Origin: Cryptomeria japonica | Lineage: Eukaryota; Streptophyta; Pinopsida; Cupressales; Cupressaceae | Assembly: GCF_030272615.1 (NCBI RefSeq) | Contig: NC_081414.1 | Location: 780,244,119-780,308,118, forward strand | Length of the DNA: 64,000 nucleotides | Reading direction: 5' to 3' | Shown: positions 53,904 to 64,000 of the stretch, piece after piece | How positions within the stretch are numbered: position 1 is the first letter of the stretch | Layout of the letters: every line of letters begins with the position of its first letter | Notes under the pieces: generated by a model | The model's database searches: none | Told to the model about the DNA's origin: nothing | The model's input: only the letters and a program-made list of their open reading frames with translations | Program-made: the position numbers and the translations under genes

Positions 53904-55121
53904 TTTAGCACCCACTTTAGCAGGAGTATAAGCGTATGCCAATACTTCTGGGAAAGTACAAGGAAACAAGATTGAAAAACTTTCACCACATCAAGGAGGC
54001 AAGATACACCAAGCCCCTAGTGTAATTAGGATCTTACGACATCAATTGACAAATTAAAAGGGAATATCAAGAGGGAAGGATCATGACTGCAAGTAGCAAG
54101 GTTCCTCACACTATGAGTCATGAAAAGAAAGGATACCAAAAATTACAAAGCAAAGCCAAGTTCACGACAAAAATTTGAGTATAAAGAAGGAAAATATGAG
54201 TGGAGTGTATGCCCCCACATTAAAGCGATCATGCACGCCTTATCGGGAGTGATTTCTTTAAGGTAGGATACACCCAAGAAAGAGAAAGAGAGAGCACATT
54301 ATTGCAAGGAGTTAACCCCAATCGAGGAATAAATCCAAGGATAATGAAAACAAAACACAAAGGATGAGGTAGTTTCTCTTTCCTCAAAGTCACTATGCTA
54401 TATGATAACTCATGTATGTCATATGTATATGTAAATAGAATAGTCATCATTCTTCAAAGAAGGGAAACTACCATGGAAGAAAGGGAATAGAAGTTGTCTT
54501 TTGAGTCAACATTAAAGAGACCAAAAGAGATCTCAATGCTTTGCATCATCCTCAAGTAGATATTATTAGGGAACATAGAAGAATAAGGATATACATAGAA
54601 GAATGATTACAAAAGAGAAAGAAAAGAAAGAGAGGTAGAGGATCTACGGTGCTAATGTAGCTAGTCTCGCACGTCATCCACCTCTCAATCTTGTTGGTCA
54701 CTATTTCAGGAAGGCAGGAAACACGCTAGAGGAGCGACATCGAGCACAGTAGATGGAGCTATCAGAAGATCCAAACATGGAGCTAGGATTAAGGCTTTTG
54801 AAAATTATGCAAATAAATGTTTGTCCACATCAACATATTCATTGTCACTATTAGAAGCAATAGGAGTTCTATTGCCATCATGAATAACATTTTCACCTAT
54901 TTGTTTATCAAGATTTATAGAAAGAGGAATGTGAACATGAATAGGAGTACAACCATCACATATTTTTGTAACTTATAATTTGGAGATGTAGGTTTAACAT
55001 CTTGTTTAGGAGAAAAGGGAATCATGTCAACTATTGGAGTTTTGGGAGATTGAATGTTTTGAGGTACAACTTCACGAGATCGAGCACGACACTTTCATCT
55101 ATTCTCTCTCGCACAATGATT
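53904..55121 (-). other. Element E 3' untranslated region
   Basis: Between the last open frame and the 3' LTR no RT, RNase H or integrase motif is readable on either strand. A short acidic stretch ('SDNEYVDVDKHLF') is visible on the minus strand near 54850-54800. The purine-rich tract CTAAAGTGGGTGCTAAA (minus) touches the LTR at 53904. Confidence 0.55.
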
Positions 55122-55703
55122 TCATCGAGTCTTAGTAGAATACTGAGAAAGAGGAGGAATATTTTCATCTTTGGTAGTTAGAGGGTTAGGTTGAGGTCTT
55201 TTAGGTTGGAGAAGAGGAGAGGCAGGTCTCTTCTCTCTATAAGAGAAAGGAGGTGGAATTGCACCATATAAAGGAGGAATGTTTGGTGTAGGAAGGAGAC
55301 TAGGTCCATCATGAGGAGGAGGTACAAGTCTAACCTTAGAAGGAATATTGTTGTTCTTCTTAGGAGAAGGTATAGTTTCATCCATAGGAAGAGGTTGGGA
55401 ATCTCCCTTTGGAGGAAGATTAGTTCTATCTGTCAAGGGAAGAACCTCATCTTCAAGAAGGATGGGAATATCAATTGTTGGAGTTCTAGGTTGGCTCAAT
55501 GATAGGATCATGTCTTTCTTCCACTTTTGATAATATTGAAAGAGAGAATCGCTTCTTGGTGGAAGATATTGAAATTGTCTAGGCCAAAAGAAATCAATAG
55601 GAACACCCGAGCTTCTTTCAGCTAGTCGAAATAAGCTATGGTTAACATTTATGATTTCTCCATTGTGGGGAAATTTCAAAACAATTATGGATTGGAAAAG
55701 CAA
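55122..55703 (-). pseudogene. Element E protease end and proline-rich region
   Basis: A 193-codon frame starts with the end of the protease unit ('VLKFPHNGEIINVNHSLFRL') and becomes Pro-rich ('PPPHDGPSLLPTPNIPPLYG', 'KRPASPLLQPKRPQPNPL'). The proline-rich part has no domain I recognise and stands where the RT would start in a complete element. It ends at a stop near 55122. Confidence 0.5.
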
Positions 55704-56274
55704 TAGCCTTCATGGTTGATAGCCAATGGTAGCCCAACTTCAAATGAAATTGCTTAGAGGAAGGAATGATAAAAAACTTGACATCCATAGATTTAGTGTG
55801 AACCTTAATAGGAAGTGTAATAGAACCAATGTTAGGACAAGATAATTCATCAAATAACTTAATGACCACAATAGTATCATCATAGATTCATTTATGCAAA
55901 CGTAGAGTGAAAAGATTCTCCTTAGTGATAACATTAACCATGCAAGAGGGATCTATAAGCACACCATGACAAGGCATGTCTTGAATCTTTGCAACTATGT
56001 ATAAAGGTCCATCAGGTGCTCTAATGGTCTCACTAGGGTCAAATGTGATACACAAGTCCCTAGGTTTTCTTTGTTTCTCTACCATATTAACAAAATTTTG
56101 AACTATGGTAGTCACATCAAAACGGGAGGAAGATGTGTGTTCACTCTCAATCATGTTGGAGGTATGAGAAGGTAAAGGATTAGTAAAAATCTTAAGATTT
56201 TGATTAGGACGGGCTACTGATTTGTTTCCTTTATCATTCGCACCTACCACAGATATAGTATTATTATCAATCAA
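55642..56274 (-). pseudogene. Element E aspartic protease
   Basis: From 56274: 'DLCITFDPSETIRAPDGPLY', 'CHGVLIDPSCMVNVITKENL' with D-P-S at the place of the catalytic D-[ST]-G, then after a stop at about 55888 'ELSCPNIGSITLPIKVHTKS' and 'VKFFIIPSSKQFHLKLGYHW', the closing part of a plant Ty3 protease unit. One stop or frame break lies between the two halves. Confidence 0.7.
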
Positions 56275-56691
56275 ATCCTAAATTTTAATTTTTATTGCAA
56301 AACATTTCTTAGTATCATGACCTAGTTGACGATAAAATTGACAAAAACAATTATTATCAAAGTAAGGTGAGGCTGCCTTAGAAGGGTCAACTAGTTTTAT
56401 TGGGGGAAGTTTAATAACATTTCTTTATAACAACTGAGACATAATGCTATGTAAATATTCATTCAAAGGATTAAATTGTCTTTCTCTTTTGAAAAATTTA
56501 GAAATAGGAGGCACACTTGTTGTAGCATTCACATTGTTGTTGTTGATGTCATTGAATTTGATGAATCCTTTTCTTGGTTTGAACTTGGAAAACAGTTGTT
56601 GAGCACTGTCACCCTTATCACTCAGAGCCATAGGAGTGTATTGCTCCAGTTGAGTCACAAACAGTTGATAATTATGAAATTTTGTGCACAA
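56275..56691 (-). pseudogene. Element E gag end with zinc-knuckle-like motif
   Basis: The frame 56691-56425 continues the capsid after a frameshift near 56680 ('QLFVTQLEQYTPMALSDKG', 'RQFNPLNEYLHSIMSQLL'). Beyond a stop, about 56360-56280, 'CFCQFYRQLGHDTKKCFAI' is the knuckle of Tat/Athila-type Ty3 gag proteins (C-x-[YF]-H-like, G-H-x-T-x-x-C), followed by 'DLIDNNTISVV'. Confidence 0.65.
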
Positions 56692-58067
56692 CTATGGAAA
56701 GGAAGTAAACTCAGAAAGGAGAAGTTTGTCCTAATATCTTTTTGCAAATTACAAATGAAAATTCTCAGAATATCAATATCAGGCACTAGAAAAGAAATTT
56801 GAGAACACACATGCTTATATCTACCAATAAAATCAGTCACTTTTTCTTTAACACCTTGTTTGCAATGCATTAAATCAGTCAAAGTGATTTTATGACCTAT
56901 ATTGTTTTGAAATTGTTGAATAAAAGCATTTTCTAATTGTTGAAAAAAAGTAATAGAATAAAAAGGCAAAGAGCAATACCATTGTAAAGCCTTATCTCTT
57001 AATGTTCTAGTAAACAATTTTGCAAGCAATCTTTGATCATAAGAAAAGTTAGTACACAATGTTTGAAATGTTTTGACATCTACTAAAGGATCACCTTCTT
57101 CATTATAGAGTTTCAATTGAGGGACTTCAACATGTTTAGGTAGGACATCTCTAACAATATCAAGAGAAAGTGGACTCACAATGTCAAATATGGGCACACT
57201 AATCTTAGATTGACTCGTAGAAGCGATTTTTTGTTGCAATGATGATATAGTTTGAGCAAGGTTATTAATGGTTGCTTCAGTTGAAGAATTTATGTTAGAC
57301 ATGTTTGATTGAGAAGGTGGTGTGATTTTGTTGAAAGAAGGAATTGATTGAGAATAAGGTGGAGGAACACTATGGTAAGTAGGCATAGGAGATGATTGAG
57401 TAGGAAATAGGACACTAAAAGGAGGAATAGAATGATTATATAAATTTCCCCCTTGCATCAAATTTATTGGGTGAGAGACAAGAGGAATACTTATTGAAGG
57501 CATAGATAAGGATGAAGGATTTATTGAAGAAGAGGGATTGGCCCCATGACTAATGGTTGTGTTTGAAGTGAAGGTAGGAACGCTAGCCATCAGAGTGGTC
57601 AAAGGAATATAACGATTGATTTGTGTAGAAGGTTGTGAATAACCTAAGTTCTCAGCACAACTCTTTATAGGCATGACATTAGAATTGACAATATGAGCAA
57701 TGCCACGCAATATATCAATTTCATTCTTATCACTTTGAATCATACACTTTAGGCCTTCAATTAATTGAAGAGCTTCACTATTAGGGTATTCTTGGGACAT
57801 CCATTGTTGAAATTTATCAAATTGATTGTCCAATTTTGAAAGTTTATCTATGGAAACTCTAGTCAAAGCTTCTTCGTGCTCATCATGAGATTCATCAATT
57901 GGATAGATGGGGACATTATTAGGATGGGAAGAATTAGAATTATCCTCATTAAAGAAGTCCCCCAAATTAGGCTCCATCTCCTCAGTAATTAAACCTTGGG
58001 AAGCCTTAATTCTAATGCTTCGTCTAATGGGGATAGTGTAGGTAGGACTAATAGTGGTAAAACTCAT
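56655..58067 (-). CDS. Element E gag (capsid part), 470 open codons
   Basis: ATG at 58067 ('MSFTTISPTYTIPIRRSIRI'). Residues 1-150 form an Asn/Ser-rich leader with acidic patches, and 150-290 are Pro/Ser/Thr-rich. Residues 290-460 form the Retrotrans_gag-type capsid: 'PKHVEVPQLKLYNEEGDPLV', 'LLAKLFTRTLRDKALQWYCS', 'FQQLENAFIQQFQNNIGHKI' and 'VTDFIGRYKHVCSQISFLV'. It is the best-preserved gene of E, with no internal stop; a frameshift near 56680 leads on to the knuckle part. Confidence 0.85.
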   Translation of the reverse strand: MSFTTISPTYTIPIRRSIRIKASQGLITEEMEPNLGDFFNEDNSNSSHPNNVPIYPIDESHDEHEEALTRVSIDKLSKLDNQFDKFQQWMSQEYPNSEALQLIEGLKCMIQSDKNEIDILRGIAHIVNSNVMPIKSCAENLGYSQPSTQINRYIPLTTLMASVPTFTSNTTISHGANPSSSINPSSLSMPSISIPLVSHPINLMQGGNLYNHSIPPFSVLFPTQSSPMPTYHSVPPPYSQSIPSFNKITPPSQSNMSNINSSTEATINNLAQTISSLQQKIASTSQSKISVPIFDIVSPLSLDIVRDVLPKHVEVPQLKLYNEEGDPLVDVKTFQTLCTNFSYDQRLLAKLFTRTLRDKALQWYCSLPFYSITFFQQLENAFIQQFQNNIGHKITLTDLMHCKQGVKEKVTDFIGRYKHVCSQISFLVPDIDILRIFICNLQKDIRTNFSFLSLLPFHSCAQNFIIINCL

Positions 58068-59195
58068 GCACTAAAGGGAAAATTTGAATTTGGAATTTTA
58101 AGAACAAAGTTTGCAAAATTGAATAATGTAAAATTCAAGGAAATTATGATTACACAATTTGAACTTTGTTGAAAGGAAGAATGACACAATTTTCCAAGAA
58201 AAATTATGAGAAAAGGCAATTGAAATTTTAAAATTAGGGCCAATGGGATACCACTCAATTTCAAAATTAAATTTGTCAAAATTTGAATTAGGGTAGTTTA
58301 TAAATAACCACTTAATTTCAATTTTTTTCTTAAAAGTTGTGATGTTGAAATTGGGAAGTATTTTTAGAGGGAGAATAATTCAAGAAAATCAGCCAATTTT
58401 CTTGATTTAAGCAATTAAATACAGTCATAACAGTCTCTTGAAATTTCACGAAAAAAGTCATGGACTGTGTTGAAAGTGCACACGGTCGTCCCAACTTTTT
58501 CAGAAATTTTCAGGGATGAAAGTTACGATGATTTTAAAGCTAATCCCAAAAAATTGGTTGATTTTACAAAGTTTAGATAGGCAAAATTGAGGTTTGAATG
58601 TGAAAATAGGACCCTATTAGGGTTTTGCAAAAGATAAGAAATTAAATTGCAAATGTGAAAAAGGTCAAACGTAATGGATAAGACCACCTTAAATAATGTT
58701 TAGAAAACTGAAATTGATTAAGATAGATTAAAATTTGCACAAAATCCAATTAAATTTAAAATTTGCACAAAATCCAATTAAATTTAAAACTTGCACAAAA
58801 TCCAATTAAATTTAAAATTAGGGTTTCAAGACCTAACCACTTAATTTTAAAATTTTGAATTTTGGAAAAGGGAGGGAAATTGAAAATTTGAATTTTAAGC
58901 AAGAAGACAAATCTGAAAATAGTCCTAAATCTGAAAATTAAATGTGAATTCAATTTTTGCACAAGTTCAATTTGTGTTTTGAAAATTAGGGTTTTGACAA
59001 CTAACCACTTAATTTTGTAAATTTGATTTGCAATTTGAACAAGACAATGATGAAATTGAATTTTACAAGTTAAGAAATTTTCAGATATAAAACGATAGAT
59101 AAAAAATTTTACAAGACACAAGTTCAATTCCAATTTTTGAAAACTAGGGTTTTAATTGATATAAAATATGCAATGATTTGAAATGTGAAGCATGT
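58068..59195 (-). other. Element E leader with internal repeats
   Basis: Between primer site and gag. It holds three copies of a 28-bp unit (58733-58760, 58761-58788 and 58789-58816), and the phrase 'aaccacttaattt' recurs at about 58306, 58835 and 59000. Around 58465-58500 'gttgaaagtgcacacggtc' repeats a piece of the LTR. No ORF is supported; the open stretches here follow from AT-rich composition. Confidence 0.6.
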
Positions 59196-59213
59196 AAGAC
59201 ATCGGGTTCACCA
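59196..59213 (-). other. Primer binding site of element E
   Basis: Minus strand TGGTGAACCCGATGTCTT, starting three bases after the 5' LTR. It has the TGG start of a tRNA-primed site; I cannot name the tRNA with confidence. Confidence 0.65.
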
Positions 59214-59216
59214 AAA

Positions 59217-60423
59217 TGTAATGGTGGTTGAAAAGGGAGATGCAGAAATCAAGAGGAAATCTTTTCTCTCCTCAAGTGGAGGAGTGAAAATTTCACACAA
59301 GATTATCCTCAACCTTTCACACCCATTACATTTAAAAGAGGAGGGAAATTCAATAAATCCAATCTCAATAGGAAGAGACTAAATACTAAATATTTTGAAT
59401 TGACAATGGATTTAGAAAGTGAAAGTAACCCTCCTTTGGAATGGATAAGTTGAATTACGTGATTTAAGTCCAAGTGTAAATATGACAAAGAAATGGTTAT
59501 AACTTGAGATAGAAATGTGGGATGAAGTTGTGCACCTAGAATTAGTAGTAAGATGTTGAGACAAAGCTCCCCTACAAATTTGGGTGAAAGTTGTCGGGAC
59601 TATGTTGAAAGTGCACACGGTCCTCCGAAAAATCCGTGCGATGAAAAGGGTTTTTCCGCCTTTGAAAATGAAGTCCAAATCTCCAAATACAGTTGCGCAG
59701 CCACAACCTACACACATAAAAGGGAGAAAATATTGTTGGGATTGGAGATTTTCCTTCAGGTCAAACCCCAGTTTTGGAATTAACCAAATGATGAAAAGTA
59801 CTTGCAAGTAATGAAAGTAAATGAATGAAATCGATTTCATCCTCTAGAGATGGTACAATTGAAATGTAGATAGATTTGTTAGAAGGATATGTAGAATTGA
59901 ATATCAAAGGGGATCTCGACTTCAATGGTTGAATCTACTCGAATGCAACACCTAGCCTTAAAAGGAGATTTGAGAATGCTCAATTCTTGAAAGGAATGCT
60001 TGAATGCTTGATTTCGCTTAGGATCACAATTTCCACGTCATGTATTCCTATTGAACTTATTTTATATATCTATATAAATAGGAAAGAGGAGTGCATCTTA
60101 TATATTTGCCAATTAGGGCTAATTAACTTACTTTTAGTTATAGGCCAACATAGGGAAACTTTTCCTGGTTCTCAAATGCAAATCCTAATGCAAAGTTGGA
60201 TCGGAAGGGGCCCAAAATAGGGCAAGGACAGGGGTGCCATGCCACTTTCCTATCCTAATTCAGGACAGGAAGCAGTAGAGGAGAGTGTGGGGTGCGAGGA
60301 GATGCAAGCTTTGGGAAGTGTGAGCATGTCTTGGGTCTCCACTTAAGCTTAGGGATTCATTTCACCAATGTGAAGACCCACATATGGTTGAAAACTGCAA
60401 GGTTGCAATTTTATGATGCTATA
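59217..60423 (-). repeat. 5' LTR of element E
   Basis: 1207 bp, plus-strand ends TGTAATGGTGG and GATGCTATA (CA changed to TA on the minus start). Confidence 0.9.
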
Positions 60424-60782
60424 AGAAAATATTTTTTAAGTGATAAATAAATAAATATTTTAATGTATGATATTAAAATAACTAATTAAAAGGAAATGCA
60501 AATATATCTATTAATAAATGTATTTATATATGAAATATGATGGGTGATGAGTATTGATTTTGAATGTTTCAATTAAAAATAATATACTATTATATAATTA
60601 ATTGTATATTTTTAGTGTCTTATATATAGCTTATAAAAGATTGACATGCATAATCTATGAAAGTTTTTAATTTTGGAGTATAACTAGCTTATATATTAAT
60701 ATTATATATATAATACACTGAGATATATCCTTCTCGAAGCACATATTTATTCCTTTGTGATAAAGATTGTCACGTAAACTAG
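60424..60782. other. A/T-rich spacer
   Basis: Follows the 3' TSD copy of element E. Nothing was recognised. ACTAG (60778-60782) would be the TSD of element F, but the other end is outside the window. Confidence 0.4.
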
Positions 60783-62446
60783 TGTAATGTCCCCTTTTTA
60801 GTAGTTGTCTGACAATTTGTCATTCGCCCTTTTTTCCATGGTCCAAAGAGTTAACCAAGACATTTTAGGGACTAATGAGGAAATTGGCATAGGTGTTTTC
60901 AATTTTGGGTTTTTTTAGACACTTACTATTTATAGTGAGTCAATAGGAACAGTGGAAATTTTGATGAATTTATTATGCCGACTACTTTGGGTTCATTTAT
61001 TCCAAGTTGGCTTGCCATTTTATGGAGTTAATAATTTATTTGGTTTAATTATTAAAAGTTCCTAAGTTAAAAGTAAATATTTAACTTAGTGAATTATTTA
61101 ATGCTGGGACTATAGTCAGGAAAAGAAAATTAAAAGTGTCCCTTTCATGTGGGAGATGTAAGGGATAATAATATTTTATTCTACCTTTCCTCTATCCCAC
61201 ATTGATGGTGTTGTGGAATGTGTACCCAAATGAGGTAATAAATAAGTGCATTTAATGAAGTTTCAGTCATCTTGGATATTGTATTCTTGGAAACTATGTA
61301 TTTGAGTTTCTGGAGAAAATATGGAAATCTCTCTTGGCTATTGGGGACATAAACTCTCATTAATAACATCTCCTATGTTTGTGAAAGAACTAATATGGAA
61401 GATTGGTCAGAAAAAAAAACTAATTCGCAAAGGCTGAGAATCATCAATTTGACAATTGGAAGTTGTTGTAGTGAAGACATAGACCTCCAATAGAGTTTTT
61501 GTATTTGGAGAGAGGCTGTTAGTTGAGATTGAACTAGGTATTTTTGAATATTGCAAACTATTTTTGTATGATTTTCTAATTGATACGAACTGTGAATAGA
61601 AGTGGTACTGGCTGTCTAGTTTGGCGAAGCTGATCAGACTATATTACAGACTCAGAGATGTACGAGGGAATTTATGGAAACTCAACTCAATAGTATTCTC
61701 ATCGTGGGTGTAAAAAGAAGGTTTGACATGATTATTTAATTATCAATGATTGTTAATCAGTAGTGAAACTTATTAAGTGGGGTCTATATTGTGCCTAGGA
61801 AACATAGAGAAAAGACGTCGTTTTCTTAAGGTTCGAAAGTTGTCAAGGTCAATCATATTGTTGTTTGAAATTTTTCTTAGGGGTTGTGAAATATGAATAC
61901 AAATTGGTCACTGTTGTGAGCGTATAGCCAACTGAGACTCAGTTCCAATAGTCACAACCAACTAACAAGACACGTAGGGTCAAATTTAATAGATGGGTTG
62001 GCTGAAATGACAAGAAGCATGGCTACAGGTGAATGTTATTGTTGACAGTTGAAGCTTGTTCAACCAAACAGCTCCTTTGTGAACGCTTCCAACCAGGTTC
62101 TTTTTTTGTAGTCATTCTCCTTAGACTTGTAAACACTTCAAAATTGAGTCTATGGATGTCATGTGGGTTGTTTGAATAATTTGAACTGTATTCACTTCTG
62201 TCCATTCCTAAATAGATGAAATTGCTAGTAATGTGTATGTTAAAATTATATTCCATGCTAGTCTATGTTTTTTATTATGGTCATGAAGAAATTATCAAGA
62301 CATCAAATGCAATAGGGACAACATAACATTCTAAATATAGCAAACACAAAAAATTGTCATTGAAATGAGTGTCATCCAACTGTTTGATTAAATTACCACA
62401 ACAAATTGAAAGGATATAAAGAAAAAAAAATAGGAAGTCCATTACA
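60783..62446 (+). repeat. 5' LTR of element F
   Basis: Starts TGTAATGTCCCC and ends CCATTACA right before a primer site; 1664 bp. It is defined by its ends and the following primer site and gag, since the 3' copy is outside. Open stretches inside on both strands are unsupported. Confidence 0.75.
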
Positions 62447-62447
62447 G

Positions 62448-62459
62448 TGGTATCAGAGC
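62448..62459 (+). other. Primer binding site of element F
   Basis: TGGTATCAGAGC, one base after the LTR; initiator tRNA-Met type. Confidence 0.9.
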
Positions 62460-62805
62460 TTAAAATCCTACCATCTTGAACGGGTTCTTTTAAAAAACAT
62501 GATTGAACAGTGATATGTTAGGGTCTTGGTAGCAACCTTACACACATCATTACAACACTAGGAGAAGAGCCGCTTTGAATATAGGTACAATAGAACAAGG
62601 AGGCCTTGAGATTCTGATTTATCCTTTAGATCACAGTAATACAGGTGAACAGCCAGCTAAAAATAGGGGTGAGAGAAGAGACCTATGGGAAGAGAGGTTC
62701 TTATAGCTGCTAGACACACTAGTGTAGGGTCAGTAACTAGCAAAACAAAGGGCACAACAGAAAAACCAACGGTTGGATTTATTGACACAAATGATAGCTA
62801 GATAG

Positions 62806-63610
62806 ATGGGTTTAAATATAAATAACCTTGGTGGCGGTAATGTTGGAAATAATCAACTAGGTAGAGTAAATAACTACCAGGGAGGAGTAAACAATCAACA
62901 AGGAGGGAATAATGGTAGTAATGGTGGGGGTAATGGAAATGGAGGAGGACAGATGGCAGATAATTTTGGACATGTAGCACAGCCCACTAGAACAACAAGT
63001 TCTAGACCTCTTATACCCACCTTTACTCCTATAGTTCAAGTTCAACTGGTACTTGAACCACATATTGTAGATTTACAGGATAAGTTTCAGAGAGATTGGG
63101 AGAGTGGTGGACCAGATTTTCAAGTACCTATAACTCTTTGGGACTATATTGATGTAAGGATGAGATACATACCTTGTGCAGGAAACAAGAACCAGAATTA
63201 TGAGTTAAGGAAGAAAGTGGGGAAGTTGTCTTTACCTTATTTTAATGCTTCTCGTAGGACTACAACATGAGCGTGGGTCTAAAAGATGGACACTTATTTG
63301 CAACTAGATCCTATGACGATCAGTTGAATGAACTCAGCCACATGAAGGTAATAAGAAACTTGATAACGATCAATTGAATGAACTCAGAAGGAATAATTTA
63401 TGTTTCTATGATAGGGAGCCTTGGGATCCTTCACACAAATGTCTCCTTAAGGCTAAGGCTAAGCAGATTGAGTATTTTTCAGCTAAGGAGATAGGCTCTG
63501 AGAGTTCAAATAGTTCATCATCTATAGGGGACAATGATAATAAATCAGTTTCTAGTGGGAATAGCGGTGATTGTAGGCTTATCAGGTACTCAAAAATCTA
63601 TCACCTTTAA
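62806..63610 (+). pseudogene. Element F gag, core deleted
   Basis: The frame 62806-63270 has an Asn/Gly/Gln-rich N-terminus ('NNQQGGNNGSNGGGNGNGGG') and then 'VDLQDKFQRDWESGGPDF' and 'LWDYIDVRMRYIP'. 'AWV*KMDTYLQLDPMT' (stop marked *) follows at about 63271-63318, and then the capsid middle is missing. A 20-bp near-repeat (63318-63337 and 63368-63387) marks the junction. From about 63374 the text is the gag end with a damaged knuckle, 'LCFYDREPWDPSHKC', and a Ser/Asn-rich linker. Confidence 0.75.
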
Positions 63611-64000
63611 GGTGCATATTGTGATTTAGGGACAACAAATGATTTCATTGGTTGACATCGGTGCTATGCATAATTTTGTTGATGCTCAAGTTGTGGTGAA
63701 AAGGGGATTGTAGATAGAGGAGAATGATGGATTCAAAGTGATAGGGGCTAGTCAGCATAAGATCCTACATACGCAAACAAAAATTAATATGCACATGAGG
63801 ATTGGTGGCTACGAGTTGGTTGCTGATTTCTATGTTGTAGACATGGGAGACTATGATGTCATACTAGGCATGAACTGGATGAATTCTCTAGTTGAGTTCA
63901 CATTTTATTTGGAGAAGGTTGAAATGAGATTTGAGCATCAGGACCGCAAAGTGGTACTTCATGGGTTCTCTGATGGTGGTATTATGAAAATATCACTTCG
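63611..64000 (+). pseudogene. Element F aspartic protease
   Basis: A plus-strand frame with stops reads 'QQMISLVDIGAMHNFVDAQV' (catalytic D-[ST]-G seen as D-I-G), 'IRIGGYELVADFYVVDMGDY' in part (seen as 'MRIGGYELVADFYVVDMG') and 'DVILGMNWMNSL', which is the plant Ty3 protease end (D-x-I-L-G-M-[DN]-W). It continues 'VVLHGFSDGG' toward the RT beyond the window. Confidence 0.85.

Larger units (their letters stand above)
51035..60423 (-). mobile_element. LTR element E: gag-protease only, no polymerase
   Basis: LTRs at 59217-60423 (5') and 51035-53903 (3', enlarged by a solo LTR) with minus-strand ends TGTAGCAT and CCATTACA. The TSD is GGAAA (51030-51034) and AGAAA (60424-60428), one transition. 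The primer site is at 59196-59213 and the polypurine-like tract at 53904-53920. The interior encodes a gag with an H-containing knuckle and a protease, then a Pro-rich region, and no RT, RNase H or integrase in the 1.2 kb before the 3' LTR. It is a Ty3/gypsy relative by its gag and protease. Confidence 0.88.
60783..64000 (+). mobile_element. Ty3/gypsy element F, truncated by the window end
   Basis: LTR, primer site, gag and protease are present in order on the plus strand; RT and the rest would lie beyond 64000. The gag core is partly deleted and frames are broken, so it is not autonomous. Confidence 0.8.

Noticed and set aside
59553-59811. Two plus-strand open stretches
   Set aside because: Inside the 5' LTR of element E; the 3' LTR does not keep them.
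1-64000. tRNA and rRNA genes, CRISPR arrays, bacterial-type operons
   Set aside because: No cloverleaf, rRNA core or spaced direct-repeat array was seen. The tRNA-like boxes at 2390-2439 and 9264-9313 belong to SINEs, and the regular repeats found are minisatellites inside LTRs or leaders.

Overview
The window looks like nuclear DNA of a seed plant with a very large, repeat-packed genome; a conifer-type gymnosperm is my best guess (inference). It is AT-rich, no complete cellular gene was found in 64 kb, and nearly everything recognisable is a retroelement: plant LINE with DUF4283-like ORF1 and RNase H, chromodomain Ty3/gypsy elements, LTRs followed by the plant primer site TGGTATCAGAGC, solo LTRs and tRNA-like SINEs. 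Boundaries below come from matching LTR pairs, TG...CA ends and target-site duplications (TSDs) read directly in the sequence.

Layout. 1-10.4 kb: AT-rich DNA with a diverged direct duplication, a SINE, a fold-back cluster, a LINE-derived RNase H fragment, a solo LTR (4561-6159), an unidentified exon-like remnant, a 124-bp tandem pair, a second SINE and a degenerate telomere-like block. 10.43-48.2 kb: one minus-strand LINE, about 6.3 kb of its own sequence, stretched to about 38 kb by nested insertions. In its 3' half sits plus-strand LTR element D (12854-31607), itself split by chromovirus A (16951-24795) and small non-autonomous LTR element H (25246-28119). In its 5' part sits minus-strand chromovirus B (34360-47112), itself split by a solo LTR (36248-37423) and by non-autonomous LTR element C (39851-45537). 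48.2-50.2 kb: AT-rich, no gene. 50.2-60.4 kb: an LTR of element G (plus), interrupted by minus-strand gag-protease element E (51035-60423), whose 3' LTR holds a further solo LTR (51296-52928). 60.8 kb to the end: 5' LTR, decayed gag and protease of plus-strand Ty3/gypsy element F, cut by the window edge.

The most unusual content is in elements C and D. Each has related LTR ends, a coiled-coil plus CCHC-knuckle protein right after the primer site, and then, where pol is expected, a second conserved protein of about 800 codons (called ORF-X here): a roughly 300-residue N-terminal region followed by a charged, coiled-coil tail. No protease, reverse transcriptase or integrase was found in either. 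In C, 526 codons of ORF-X are open even though the two LTRs have diverged by roughly a tenth by eye; in D the same gene is broken by A and H. This looks like a family of pol-less LTR retrotransposons that carries and retains a non-pol gene and presumably relies on other elements for replication.
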